NCBI RefSeq assembly: GCF_900005615.1
Contig: NZ_LN832559.1
Span: 1,890,837 to 1,954,836, forward strand
Direction of reading: 5' to 3'
DNA: 64,000 bases
Source: Paracoccus aminovorans
GTDB taxonomy: Bacteria > Pseudomonadota > Alphaproteobacteria > Rhodobacterales > Rhodobacteraceae
Positions 53,964-63,259 of this stretch are shown piece after piece. Within the stretch, counting starts at the first letter, position 1, and every line of letters starts with the position of its first letter. The position numbers were made by a program, and so were the translations under genes. Under the pieces are notes generated by a model. That model did not search any database, was not told the DNA's origin, and was given only the letters and a program-made list of their open reading frames with translations.

Positions 53964-54752
53964 ATGGGCGATTTGATGAAGGGAAAGCGCGGCCTGGTGA
54001 TGGGGGTCGCGAATGACCGCTCGATCGCCTGGGGCATCGCCAAGGCGCTGGCCGACCAGGGTGCCGAGCTGGCCTTTTCCTACCAGGGCGAGGCCTTCTG
54101 CAAGCGGGTCGAGCCGCTGGCGCAGTCGCTGGGCTCGGATTTCCTGATGGATGTCGACGTGCTGAACGACGAATCGCTGGACGCGGCCTTTGCCCAGATC
54201 GGAGAGCGCTGGGGCGGGCTGGATTTCCTGGTCCATGCCGTGGCCTTTTCCGACAAGAACGAGCTGACCGGGCGGTTCATCAACACCACACGCGACAACT
54301 TTAAGAATTCCTTGACGATTTCCTGCTATTCGCTGATCGACCTGGCCCGGCGGGCCCAGCCCCTGATGACGAATGGCGGCTCGATCATCACGCTGACCTA
54401 TGCCGGCTCGAACCGGGTCACGCCGTTTTACAATGTCATGGGGGTGGCCAAGGCCGCATTGGAATCGTCCGTCCGCTATCTTGCCAACGACCTCGGCCCC
54501 GACGGGATCCGCGTCAACGCGATCAGCCCGGGACCGATGAAGACCCTGGCCGGCGCGGCCATCGGCGGCGCCCGCAAGACCTATCGCCATACCGAGGCGA
54601 ATGCGCCCCTGCGCGCCAATGCCACGCTGGAGGCCATCGGCGGCACGGCGGTCTGGCTGTGCTCGGAATGGGGGGCCTGCACCACCGGCGAGATCGTTCT
54701 GGTCGACGGCGGCTATCACGTCCTCGGGATGCCGCAGTCGGAAAACCTGTGA
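53964..54752 (+). CDS. fabI: Enoyl-ACP reductase FabI
   Basis: This 262-residue NADH-dependent short-chain reductase catalyses the last step of each elongation cycle. It starts MGDLMKGKRGLVMGVANDRS, has SLTISCYSLIDLARRAQPLM, and the catalytic Tyr/Lys in TPFYNVMGVAKAALESSVRY, with the FabI spacing YxxxxxxK. Triclosan-sensitive FabI has this layout. It follows fabB by 19 bases. The TGA overlaps the start of the next gene by one base (TGATG). Confidence 0.97.
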   Translation: MGDLMKGKRGLVMGVANDRSIAWGIAKALADQGAELAFSYQGEAFCKRVEPLAQSLGSDFLMDVDVLNDESLDAAFAQIGERWGGLDFLVHAVAFSDKNELTGRFINTTRDNFKNSLTISCYSLIDLARRAQPLMTNGGSIITLTYAGSNRVTPFYNVMGVAKAALESSVRYLANDLGPDGIRVNAISPGPMKTLAGAAIGGARKTYRHTEANAPLRANATLEAIGGTAVWLCSEWGACTTGEIVLVDGGYHVLGMPQSENL

Positions 54753-55576
54753 TGCCGGCCCGGTTCCAGGCCGAGGACGGCGCCAGCCTGGCCTATCGCG
54801 ACGAAGGCCAGGGGCTGCCGGTGCTGGCGCTGTCCGGGCTGACCCGGACCGGGCGGGATTTCGATTATGTCGCGCCGCATCTGGACGGGGTGCGGCTGAT
54901 CCGGCCGGATTATCGCGGCCGCGGCGGTTCGGAATGGACCGGGGCGGAAAGCTATAGCGTGCCGCAAGAGGCAAGGGACGCGCTGGCGCTGCTGGATCAT
55001 CTGGGCATCGAAAAGGCTGCGGTGCTGGGCACCTCGCGCGGCGCCATCATCGGCATGCTGCTGGCGGCGACCGCGCATGACCGGCTGCTGGGCCTGTGCC
55101 TGAACGACGTCGGGCCCGTGCTGCAACGCGAGGGCCTTGAAAAGATCTTCGACTATATCGGCCGCAATCCCGCCGGCCGCAGCCTTGCCGACCTGGCGCA
55201 GCGGCTGCCGCTGGCCATGCCCGGCTTTGCCCATGTCCCCGCCAGTCGTTGGCTGGAAGAGGTCCAGCGACATTATGTCGAAACGCCCGAAGGCCTGCGC
55301 ATCAACTACGACCCCGCGTTGCGCGACTCCTTCCTGGCCGCCTTCGATGGGACCCCGCCGGATCTGTGGCCGCTGTTCGATGCGGCGCAAGACCTGCCGC
55401 TGGCCCTGATCCGCGGCGCCAACTCGGAGCTGCTTTCGGCCGAGACGGCAGCCGAGATGTGCCGCCGCCGCCCCGACATGATCTTTGCCGAGGTCCCGGA
55501 CCGGGGGCACGTCCCCTATCTGGACGAGCCGGAATCGCTGCGCGCGATCCACGCCTGGCTGGCACGGATGCGCTAG
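54752..55576 (+). CDS. Alpha/beta hydrolase
   Basis: This 274-residue protein has GLTRTGRDFDYVAPHLDGVR near the N-terminus, PDYRGRGGSEWT, the nucleophile elbow AAVLGTSRGAIIGMLLAATA with Ser, and C-terminal AEVPDRGHVPYLDEPESLRA with the catalytic His. That is a normal hydrolase triad with GTSRG rather than GxSxG. Substrate is unknown. It is translationally coupled to fabI and may be a thioesterase or lactonase, but nothing in the sequence proves that. Its stop codon lies within the CTAG at the edge of the MITE. Confidence 0.88.
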   Translation: MPARFQAEDGASLAYRDEGQGLPVLALSGLTRTGRDFDYVAPHLDGVRLIRPDYRGRGGSEWTGAESYSVPQEARDALALLDHLGIEKAAVLGTSRGAIIGMLLAATAHDRLLGLCLNDVGPVLQREGLEKIFDYIGRNPAGRSLADLAQRLPLAMPGFAHVPASRWLEEVQRHYVETPEGLRINYDPALRDSFLAAFDGTPPDLWPLFDAAQDLPLALIRGANSELLSAETAAEMCRRRPDMIFAEVPDRGHVPYLDEPESLRAIHAWLARMR

Positions 55577-55737
55577 CAGCCTGCTGAAAAAAAGCGACGC
55601 GACACCATGGACAGAAAGCGGGAGGATCACCTCGTACCGCTCGCAAATTGGCCTGTTTTCCAGCCGATCCTGGTCAGACCCAGCACGATCTTTCGTCCCG
55701 ACGCCCTCTTGGAATGCTCTTTTTCAGCAGCCTGCTA
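55573..55737. mobile_element. MITE-like element with 19-base inverted ends
   Basis: CTAGCAGCCTGCTGAAAAA at the left and its near-perfect inverse (TTTTTCAGCAGCCTGCTAG, one mismatch) at the right enclose about 165 bases with no coding capacity. CTAG at both ends could be a palindromic target duplication. The ends resemble those of some IS families, so this is probably a non-autonomous derivative. It sits exactly at the hydrolase stop codon. Confidence 0.7.
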
Positions 55738-55916
55738 GACGTGCTGCCCGGCCGGGCCTGCCCGGGCGCCGTATACACGCCACGGTTTCATTTTCCTCGG
55801 AAATACAATTTTTGCGGTAAATAACCTTTTGTTTACAACTGGTTCGCGTCGTTGCGCGACTCGGCGCCGCGGCCTAGGCTGGTGGTGTTGTTTATGTATG
55901 TTAACGAGTATCCGAT

Positions 55917-57731
55917 ATGCCCGATCCTGCGGTATCGAACGTCGTGTTCGTCGCCCATCAAGACGACAACATCCTTTTCATGGAACAGGGACTGCACGCG
56001 GCCATCTCGGCCGGCGAAGCGGTCACGACCGTTTTCGTGACCGCCGGCGACGCCGGCGGCAACGCCGATTATTGGCTGGGCCGCGAGGAAGGCGCCCGCG
56101 CGGCGATGTCGCAGATGGTGGGCTCGACCGCCTGGGTTACCGAGACCGTCACCCTGGGCGAAGGCGCCGGCAGCCATCAGCTCGTCACCAGCCATCTGGC
56201 CGATCACCCCGAAATCCGGCTGTATTTCCTGCGCCTGCCCGACGGCATGTTCCGCGGCGGCGGCTCGGCCCGCTATGGCCGCGAAAGCCTGGAAAAGCTG
56301 GTGGAAGGCGAGATCGACCGGGTCCACAGCGTCGACGGCGCCGCCAGCTACGGCCGCCAGGACCTGGTCGGGCTGATGCGCCTGCTGATGGACGAACACC
56401 AGGCCACCCATGTCCAGATCCAGGACCATCTGAGCGTCTTCGCGCGCGAGGACCACAGCGACCACCGCGCCACCGCCTTCCTGGCCACGCTGGCCTTCGA
56501 GGGCTCGGGGCCCGATCGCGTTCTCGCCGGCCATGTCGATTACGGCTCGCACCACCTGCCCGCCAATGTCCCGCCAGCCCTGCTGGAGCATTTCCAGGCG
56601 GTGTTCCGCGCCTATGCCGAACACGACCCGGCGGTCCAGGTCGGCCGCGACGCCGACGGCAACGTGATCTACGGCGCGCATTTCGACGACTGGCTGGGGC
56701 GCGACTATCGGGTCCAGGACGTGCTGGGCATCTGGGCGCTGGACTTCACCCAGGGCCGCGGCAACTGGCGGGTCGGAAACCATGTCCGCACCCTGGCCGA
56801 TATCGATGGCGACGGCCGCGCCGATATCGTCGGCTTCGGCGCGGGCCGGGTGCTGACCGCGCTGGCGGAGCAGCGCCACTTCGGCGCCACCGTGGGCTGG
56901 TCGGACGCCTTCAGCCATCGCGCCGGCTGGCGCGTCAACCTGCATGAGCGCGAGATGGGCGACCTAGACGGCGACGGCCGCGCCGACATCGTCGCTTTCG
57001 GCGACAACGGCGTGCAGGTGGCGCTGTCGAACGGCACCGCTTTCGTCGATGCCGGCCTTTGGCTGGCGAATTTCGGCCGGCTGGCCGGAAACTGGCGCGT
57101 CGACCGGCATGAGCGCGCGGTGGCCGACGTCGACGGCGACGGCCGCGACGATGTGATCGGCTTCGGCGGCAACGGCGTGCTGGTGGCGCTGTCGACCGGG
57201 ACCGGGCTGACGGCCGCTCAGGTCTGGAGCCGCGAGTTCTCCTATGCGGCGGGCTGGCGCAACGAGTTGCATGTCCGCACCCTGGCCGACGTCGATGGCG
57301 ACGGCCGCGCCGACATCGTCGCCTTCGGCGACAATGGCGTGCAGGTGGCGCTGTCGAGCGGCGGCCGTTTCGCGGCCAGCGCCGTCTGGTCCGCCGAGTT
57401 CTCGGGCGCCGCCGGCTGGAGCGTGATGCGACACGAGCGCATGCTGGCCGACGCGAACGGCGACGGGCGCGCCGATATCGTCGGCTTCGGCGAGGACGGG
57501 GTCCGGGTGGCGCTTTCGACCGGCACCGGCTTTGCGGCGGCCGAGCTGTGGTGCGACGACTTCGCCTTCGACGACGGCTGGCGCAGCGACCGGCACGACA
57601 GGTTCCTGGCCGACGTGAACGGCGACGGGCGTGCCGACATCGTCGGCTTCGGCGAGGATTTCGTCGAGGTGGCGCTCTCGACCGGCACCGGCTTCGCGAC
57701 ACCCGCACTTTCGGACGACTTCGCGGTCTGA
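55917..57731 (+). CDS. PIG-L deacetylase fused to six VCBS/FG-GAP repeats
   Basis: The N-terminal half (to about residue 240) is a PIG-L/LmbE-like deacetylase: VVFVAHQDDNILFMEQGLHA has the AHxDD zinc motif, and EDHSDHRATAFLATLAFEG has the second histidine-containing site. The C-terminal half from about residue 290 is six repeats of about 54 residues around LADVDGDGRADIVGFG, Asp/Gly-rich turns that bind calcium in related beta-propeller or adhesion modules. Each repeat also has a GW...H spacing element. There is no signal peptide, so export would need another route. The substrate is unknown; PIG-L enzymes remove acetyl groups from N-acetylated sugars. Confidence 0.85.
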   Translation: MPDPAVSNVVFVAHQDDNILFMEQGLHAAISAGEAVTTVFVTAGDAGGNADYWLGREEGARAAMSQMVGSTAWVTETVTLGEGAGSHQLVTSHLADHPEIRLYFLRLPDGMFRGGGSARYGRESLEKLVEGEIDRVHSVDGAASYGRQDLVGLMRLLMDEHQATHVQIQDHLSVFAREDHSDHRATAFLATLAFEGSGPDRVLAGHVDYGSHHLPANVPPALLEHFQAVFRAYAEHDPAVQVGRDADGNVIYGAHFDDWLGRDYRVQDVLGIWALDFTQGRGNWRVGNHVRTLADIDGDGRADIVGFGAGRVLTALAEQRHFGATVGWSDAFSHRAGWRVNLHEREMGDLDGDGRADIVAFGDNGVQVALSNGTAFVDAGLWLANFGRLAGNWRVDRHERAVADVDGDGRDDVIGFGGNGVLVALSTGTGLTAAQVWSREFSYAAGWRNELHVRTLADVDGDGRADIVAFGDNGVQVALSSGGRFAASAVWSAEFSGAAGWSVMRHERMLADANGDGRADIVGFGEDGVRVALSTGTGFAAAELWCDDFAFDDGWRSDRHDRFLADVNGDGRADIVGFGEDFVEVALSTGTGFATPALSDDFAV

Positions 57732-57981
57732 CCGGCAGCCGAAGGGCCTCGGGCCTGCCGAAGGCATCGCCGAAGGGCAAGGCACCGCGATGGCGCGAAG
57801 TTTATGCGAAATCCGCATGATTCGGTTGCTTCGAGCCTTGGAAATTCCGCGCAACGGTGCCTAACTCGCGGGCACCGGCGGGACCGGACCCGCCCAGACG
57901 CGAACAGAACCAGTCGACCTGCATGACCGCCCGGAACCCTCGCGGGAAAGCGCGCCGCTGTTTCATGCCTTCGAGGTGACC

Positions 57982-59388
<1,407 letters not shown>

Positions 59389-59427
59389 GGCCCGGCGCGG
59401 GGCGCACAACCCCAGGCCGACTCACCC

Positions 59428-59470
59428 GCGCGCCGAATCCGGGAAATCCGGACCGGCGCGCTTCCATTTT
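59428..59470 (+). terminator. Terminator after aspA
   Basis: GCGCGCCG and CGGCGCGC pair with an inner CCGG/CCGG stem, followed by TTCCATTTTCTTG, a moderate T tract. Confidence 0.65.
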
Positions 59471-59729
59471 CTTGTTGCGACAGGACGGTTTCTGGGGAAA
59501 TCGCGGATTCTGCGTCGTTGCCATACCGCCGCGGTTTTGTTAGCGTTCGCAGCATAGACCTTTTCTTCTGACAAGCCGAACCAGGGGCTGCCCTCCCCTC
59601 CAGCCAGGTCGACCTGCCGGTGCGCCTTCCGGGATTTTCTCCGGCGGCGGTCGCGGCGGGTCTGTCACGGATCATGCGCAATCCCGGCCGCGCGCCCCGC
59701 GCGGCGCGGGTCATCCAGCGAGGGCTTCC
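59471..59729. other. Upstream region of the contractile injection genes
   Basis: This G/C-rich gap separates aspA from the first tail gene. No open frame is convincing. A promoter must lie here if the cluster starts at the sheath gene, but I cannot mark one. GAGGG precedes the sheath ATG. Confidence 0.5.
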
Positions 59730-61298
59730 ATGCTTGATACTCCCGGCGTCTATGTGCAGGAAATTCCCAGCGGCAGCGCGCCCATCGCGGGCGTGGCCAC
59801 CTCGAACACCGCCTTCATCGGCGTCTTCGGCCGCGGCCCGGTCGGCCGCGCCACCCGCGTCACCTCATGGGGCGAATTCGAGCGCGTCTTCGGCGGGCTG
59901 CATGCCGGATGCGAGACCAGCTACGCGATCCGCAACTATTTCCTGAACGGCGGCAGCGTCGCCTTCGTGGTGCGGGTGAACAACGGCGCCACCCCGGCCG
60001 CGCTGGCGGTGCCGCCGGCGGGGGGCGGCGTGGCGCTGGCGGCGTCCTCGGCCGGGCTCTGGGGCAACAGCCTGCGCATCGGCGTCGCGCGCGCCACCGG
60101 CAACGGGGCGACCAGCTTCGACCTGCTGATCCGCGAATATCGCGGCAACGACGTGCTGCGCGAGGAAAGCTTCGTCGGCCTGTCTCCGGTCGCGACCCAT
60201 CCGCGCTACGTGACGCGGGTGCTGGCGGCGGAAAGCCAGATGGTCACCGTCACCGCCCATAACGGCGGCAACATGCCCGACGCCACGCAATCGGGCGGCA
60301 ACCCGGTCCTGACCATGGAGGCGCTGCGCCAGCTGGGCGCGGCAGGACTGGCGGCGATGACCGGCGGCGGCGACGGCACGCTGCCGGGCGACACCGACGC
60401 CTGGCAGAACCTGGCGCTGAACGCGCTCGGCGCCGGCATCGACGCCATGGACGCCATCGTACCCGACGTGTTCAACCTGATGTGCCTGCCCGATGTCTCG
60501 GTCATGGGCCAGGCCCGGGCCGCCGTCGCGGCGCAGGTCTATCAGCGCGCCAACACCTATTGCGAACGGAATTTCGCCTTCCTGATCGTCGATCCGCTGG
60601 CCGATACCACCCGCGCCAATGTCGGCGCCTGGGCCGGCGCGCTGAGCGGGCTGCGACGCAACGCGGCGATCTATTTCCCGCGGCTGGTCGCGCCGGACCC
60701 GCTGAACCCGGCGCAGAACCGCACCTTCGCCCCCTCGGGCGCGGTCGCCGGCATCTTCGCCCGCACCGACGCCGCCCGCGGCGTGTGGAAGGCGCCGGCG
60801 GGCACCGCCGCCACCGTCTCGGGCGGGCGGCCGGTCGATGTGATGACCGACCTGCAGCAGGGGCCGCTGAACGTGTTGGGCATCAACGTGATCCGCACCT
60901 TCCCGGTCTACAACACCGTGGTCTGGGGCGCCCGCACCATGGAGGGCGCCGATGCGCTGGCCTCGGAATGGAAATACATCCCGGTCCGTCGCCTGGCGCT
61001 GCATATCGAGAACAGCCTGCAGCGCGGCCTGCAATGGGTGGTGTTCGAGCCGAACGACGAGCCGCTCTGGGCCTCGGTGCGGCTGAACGTCACCGGCTTC
61101 ATGTCGCAGCTGCACCGGCAGGGGGCCTTCCAGGGCGCCTCGGCCCGCGACGCCTTCCTGGTGAAATGCGACGGCGAGACCACGACTCAGGCCGACATCA
61201 ACCTGGGGATCCTGAACATCTATGTCGGCTTCGCCCCGGTCCGTCCGGCCGAATTCGTCATGCTGCGCATCCAGCAGCGCCTGCAAACCACGAACTAG
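59730..61298 (+). CDS. Contractile injection system sheath protein
   Basis: The 522-residue product is a tail sheath protein of the phage/eCIS family. It starts MLDTPGVYVQEIPSGSAPIA and has GVATSNTAFIGVFGRGPVG, FERVFGGLHAGCETSYAIRN and, near the C-terminus, LGINVIRTFPVYNTVVWGAR with IPVRRLALHIENSLQRGLQW and NLGILNIYVGFAPVRPAEFV. That C-terminal block is typical of sheath subunits, which contract to drive the tube. The middle is variable. It begins a gene set whose next members fit an extracellular injection system rather than a phage: tube, chaperone, Pro-rich protein, DUF4255. Confidence 0.92.
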   Translation: MLDTPGVYVQEIPSGSAPIAGVATSNTAFIGVFGRGPVGRATRVTSWGEFERVFGGLHAGCETSYAIRNYFLNGGSVAFVVRVNNGATPAALAVPPAGGGVALAASSAGLWGNSLRIGVARATGNGATSFDLLIREYRGNDVLREESFVGLSPVATHPRYVTRVLAAESQMVTVTAHNGGNMPDATQSGGNPVLTMEALRQLGAAGLAAMTGGGDGTLPGDTDAWQNLALNALGAGIDAMDAIVPDVFNLMCLPDVSVMGQARAAVAAQVYQRANTYCERNFAFLIVDPLADTTRANVGAWAGALSGLRRNAAIYFPRLVAPDPLNPAQNRTFAPSGAVAGIFARTDAARGVWKAPAGTAATVSGGRPVDVMTDLQQGPLNVLGINVIRTFPVYNTVVWGARTMEGADALASEWKYIPVRRLALHIENSLQRGLQWVVFEPNDEPLWASVRLNVTGFMSQLHRQGAFQGASARDAFLVKCDGETTTQADINLGILNIYVGFAPVRPAEFVMLRIQQRLQTTN

Positions 61299-61307
61299 GG
61301 GGTCACC

Positions 61308-61835
61308 ATGGCACAGTTCAGCATCAACGCGACCCGCTTCGACCCCTACAAGAACTTCAAGTTCCGGGTGAAATGGGACGGCCGCTATGTCGCCGGCATC
61401 TCGAAGGTCTCGGCTTTGAAACGCACCACCGAGGTGGTCGAGCACCGCGAGGGCGGCGACCCCTCGGTCTCGCGCCGCAGCCCCGGCCGCACCAGCTTCG
61501 AGGCGATCACGCTGGAGCGCGGCGTCACCCACGACCTCGACTTCGAGCAATGGGCGAACAAGGTCTGGAACTATGGCGCCGGCCTGGGCGCCGAGGTCAG
61601 CCTGCGCGATTTCCGCAAGGACCTGGTCATCGACCTCTACAACGAGGCCGGGCAGCTGGCGCTGTCCTATCGCGTGTTCCGGGCCTGGGTCTCGGAATAC
61701 CAGGCGCTGCCGGAACTGGACGCCAATGCCAATGCCGTCGCCATCCAGTCGATCAAGCTGGAAAACGAGGGCTGGGAGCGCGACTACGACGTGATCGAGC
61801 CCAGCGAGATCTCGTTCCTCGAACCGGCGGTGTGA
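61308..61835 (+). CDS. Contractile injection system tube protein
   Basis: This 175-residue protein of the T4 gp19-like tube family starts MAQFSINATRFDPYKNFKFR, has KVSALKRTTEVVEHREGGDP, ITLERGVTHDLDFEQWANKV and ALSYRVFRAWVSEYQALPEL, the expected Hcp-like beta-barrel subunit that stacks into the inner tube. AGGGGG lies before the ATG, 9 bases after the sheath stop. Sheath and tube are in the usual order. Confidence 0.93.
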   Translation: MAQFSINATRFDPYKNFKFRVKWDGRYVAGISKVSALKRTTEVVEHREGGDPSVSRRSPGRTSFEAITLERGVTHDLDFEQWANKVWNYGAGLGAEVSLRDFRKDLVIDLYNEAGQLALSYRVFRAWVSEYQALPELDANANAVAIQSIKLENEGWERDYDVIEPSEISFLEPAV

Positions 61836-61868
61836 CGCCCCGCCGCAAGCCGGGCAGGGAGAGGCATC

Positions 61869-62516
61869 ATGCTGGACGGCGGAGCACTTCTGGACCTCTA
61901 TCAGAACGGACGCGCGGCGGACGGCCCGGCGCGGCTGGCGGTGCTGGCGCGGGCGGCCGGCGCCGACGCGGCCACGCTGCCGCTGGCCGAGCTCGACCGC
62001 CGCATCTGGGCATTGCGCGCGGACTGGCTGGGCGCGGCGGCGGGCGATGCGGTCTGCACCTGCCCGGCCTGCGGCGGCATGCTGGAATTCACCCTGCCCG
62101 CCGGTTTCGCCCTGCCCCCCGCTGCGGCCCAGACGGTCAGCGTCGCCTGGCGCGGCCGCGACCATGCGCTGCGCCAGCCGCGGTTGTCGGACATCGGTCC
62201 CGCGGGGCTGGACCCGCGCCGGCTGGGCGAGGGCCCGTGGGACGATCCCGGCTTTGCCGAGGCCGCCGCCCGGGCGCTGCAAGCCGCCGACCCGGCGCTT
62301 GGCCTCGGCTTCGCCATGACCTGCCCCGATTGCGGCGCGGCGCTGGAACAGCTTTTCGACCCCGCCGGCTATTTCTGGGCCGAAATCGAGGATCTGGCCC
62401 GCAGGCTCCTGCACGAGGTCGCCTTGCTCGCCCGCGCCTTCGGCTGGTCCGAGGCCGAGATCCTGGCCATGCCCCCCGCCCGCCGGGCGCTGTATCTGTC
62501 CGAGGTGGCGCCATGA
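61869..62516 (+). CDS. Baseplate assembly chaperone of the injection system, with zinc-ribbon motifs
   Basis: The 215-residue protein has the C-terminal segment HEVALLARAFGWSEAEILAM then PPARRALYLSEV, matching T4-type baseplate hub assembly chaperones found in eCIS clusters. Two CxxC pairs, CTCPACGGML (about residue 60) and MTCPDCGAALEQLF (about residue 157), could bind zinc together. GAGAGG precedes the ATG and the TGA overlaps the next ATG by four bases. The chaperone assignment is by family pattern; the zinc site is read from the sequence. Confidence 0.7.
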   Translation: MLDGGALLDLYQNGRAADGPARLAVLARAAGADAATLPLAELDRRIWALRADWLGAAAGDAVCTCPACGGMLEFTLPAGFALPPAAAQTVSVAWRGRDHALRQPRLSDIGPAGLDPRRLGEGPWDDPGFAEAAARALQAADPALGLGFAMTCPDCGAALEQLFDPAGYFWAEIEDLARRLLHEVALLARAFGWSEAEILAMPPARRALYLSEVAP

Positions 62517-63256
62517 GCGACCTTTTCGCCGCACTGTCGCGCCGCTTTGCCGCCCCGCCCGCGATCCTGCCCCGCGCCCGGCAGCGCTTCGAGACCGAGG
62601 CCGATGCCGCGCCGGTCGAGGAGATGGGCGAAACGCGCGCCACGCCGCCCGTCCCGCGCGCGAACCGCACCGCCCGGCCCGTTCCGGCCGAAGCCGCGCC
62701 GCAACGACAGCAGCCCGCGCCGCGCCACGACCCCGCTGCCCGCGCCCCGGAACAGGCGCCCCGCCGCGCTCCGGACCCGGCCTCCGCAACGCCGCAGCCG
62801 GTGCCGCTGCCCGTGCCGCAGCCCTCTTTGGCCACAGCGCCCGCTCCCGCGCCGCAACCGCCCGCCCCGGCCGTGCCGCTTGCGGTCGAAACGGCCGCCG
62901 CCCGCCCCGGCCCGGCGCAGCCCGAGGCGTCGCGGCCCCTGCCCGACCCCGAACGGCCGGCACGTGCCGAGATGCCGATACACGCTCCGCAGGCCGCCGC
63001 GGTCCCGGCGCCACCGCCTGCCCCCGCCCGACCCGGTCCGGCCATGCCCGAACTGGCCGCGCCGCCGCCCTCGCCCTTCCAGCCCGCACCGGAACCGGTG
63101 GCGCCCAAGATCGACATCCGCATCGGCCGGGTCGAGGTCGCGGCCCCCAAGCCCGCCAGCCCGGCACCGCAACAGGCCCCCGCGCGCCCTGTCGCCAGCC
63201 GCCCCGCCGGCCCGCCGCGGCCGCCGCTGACCGACTACCTGGGCTGGAGGCGCTGA
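62513..63256 (+). CDS. Pro/Ala-rich protein of the injection system
   Basis: The 247-residue product starts MSDLFAALSRRFAAPPAILP. Most of it is a low-complexity Pro/Ala/Arg region with no predictable fold. The C-terminus carries two short blocks that recur in eCIS clusters: KIDIRIGRVEVAAPK and LTDYLGWRR. It may act as a linker or assembly factor. The base composition is extremely GC-rich, so the open antisense frame (minus strand, 59865-63167) is an artefact. ATGA overlap with the preceding gene. Confidence 0.72.
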   Translation: MSDLFAALSRRFAAPPAILPRARQRFETEADAAPVEEMGETRATPPVPRANRTARPVPAEAAPQRQQPAPRHDPAARAPEQAPRRAPDPASATPQPVPLPVPQPSLATAPAPAPQPPAPAVPLAVETAAARPGPAQPEASRPLPDPERPARAEMPIHAPQAAAVPAPPPAPARPGPAMPELAAPPPSPFQPAPEPVAPKIDIRIGRVEVAAPKPASPAPQQAPARPVASRPAGPPRPPLTDYLGWRR

Positions 63257-63259
63257 GCC

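Noticed and set aside
55917..57731. The deacetylase-VCBS protein as cargo of the injection system
   Set aside because: It is separated from the cluster by aspA and a terminator, and no targeting sequence is seen; I left this as a guess only.
59865..63167. Minus-strand open frame of 1100 codons across the injection genes
   Set aside because: GC-rich coding on the plus strand suppresses antisense stops; the residue pattern is Arg/Ala/Gly-rich noise.
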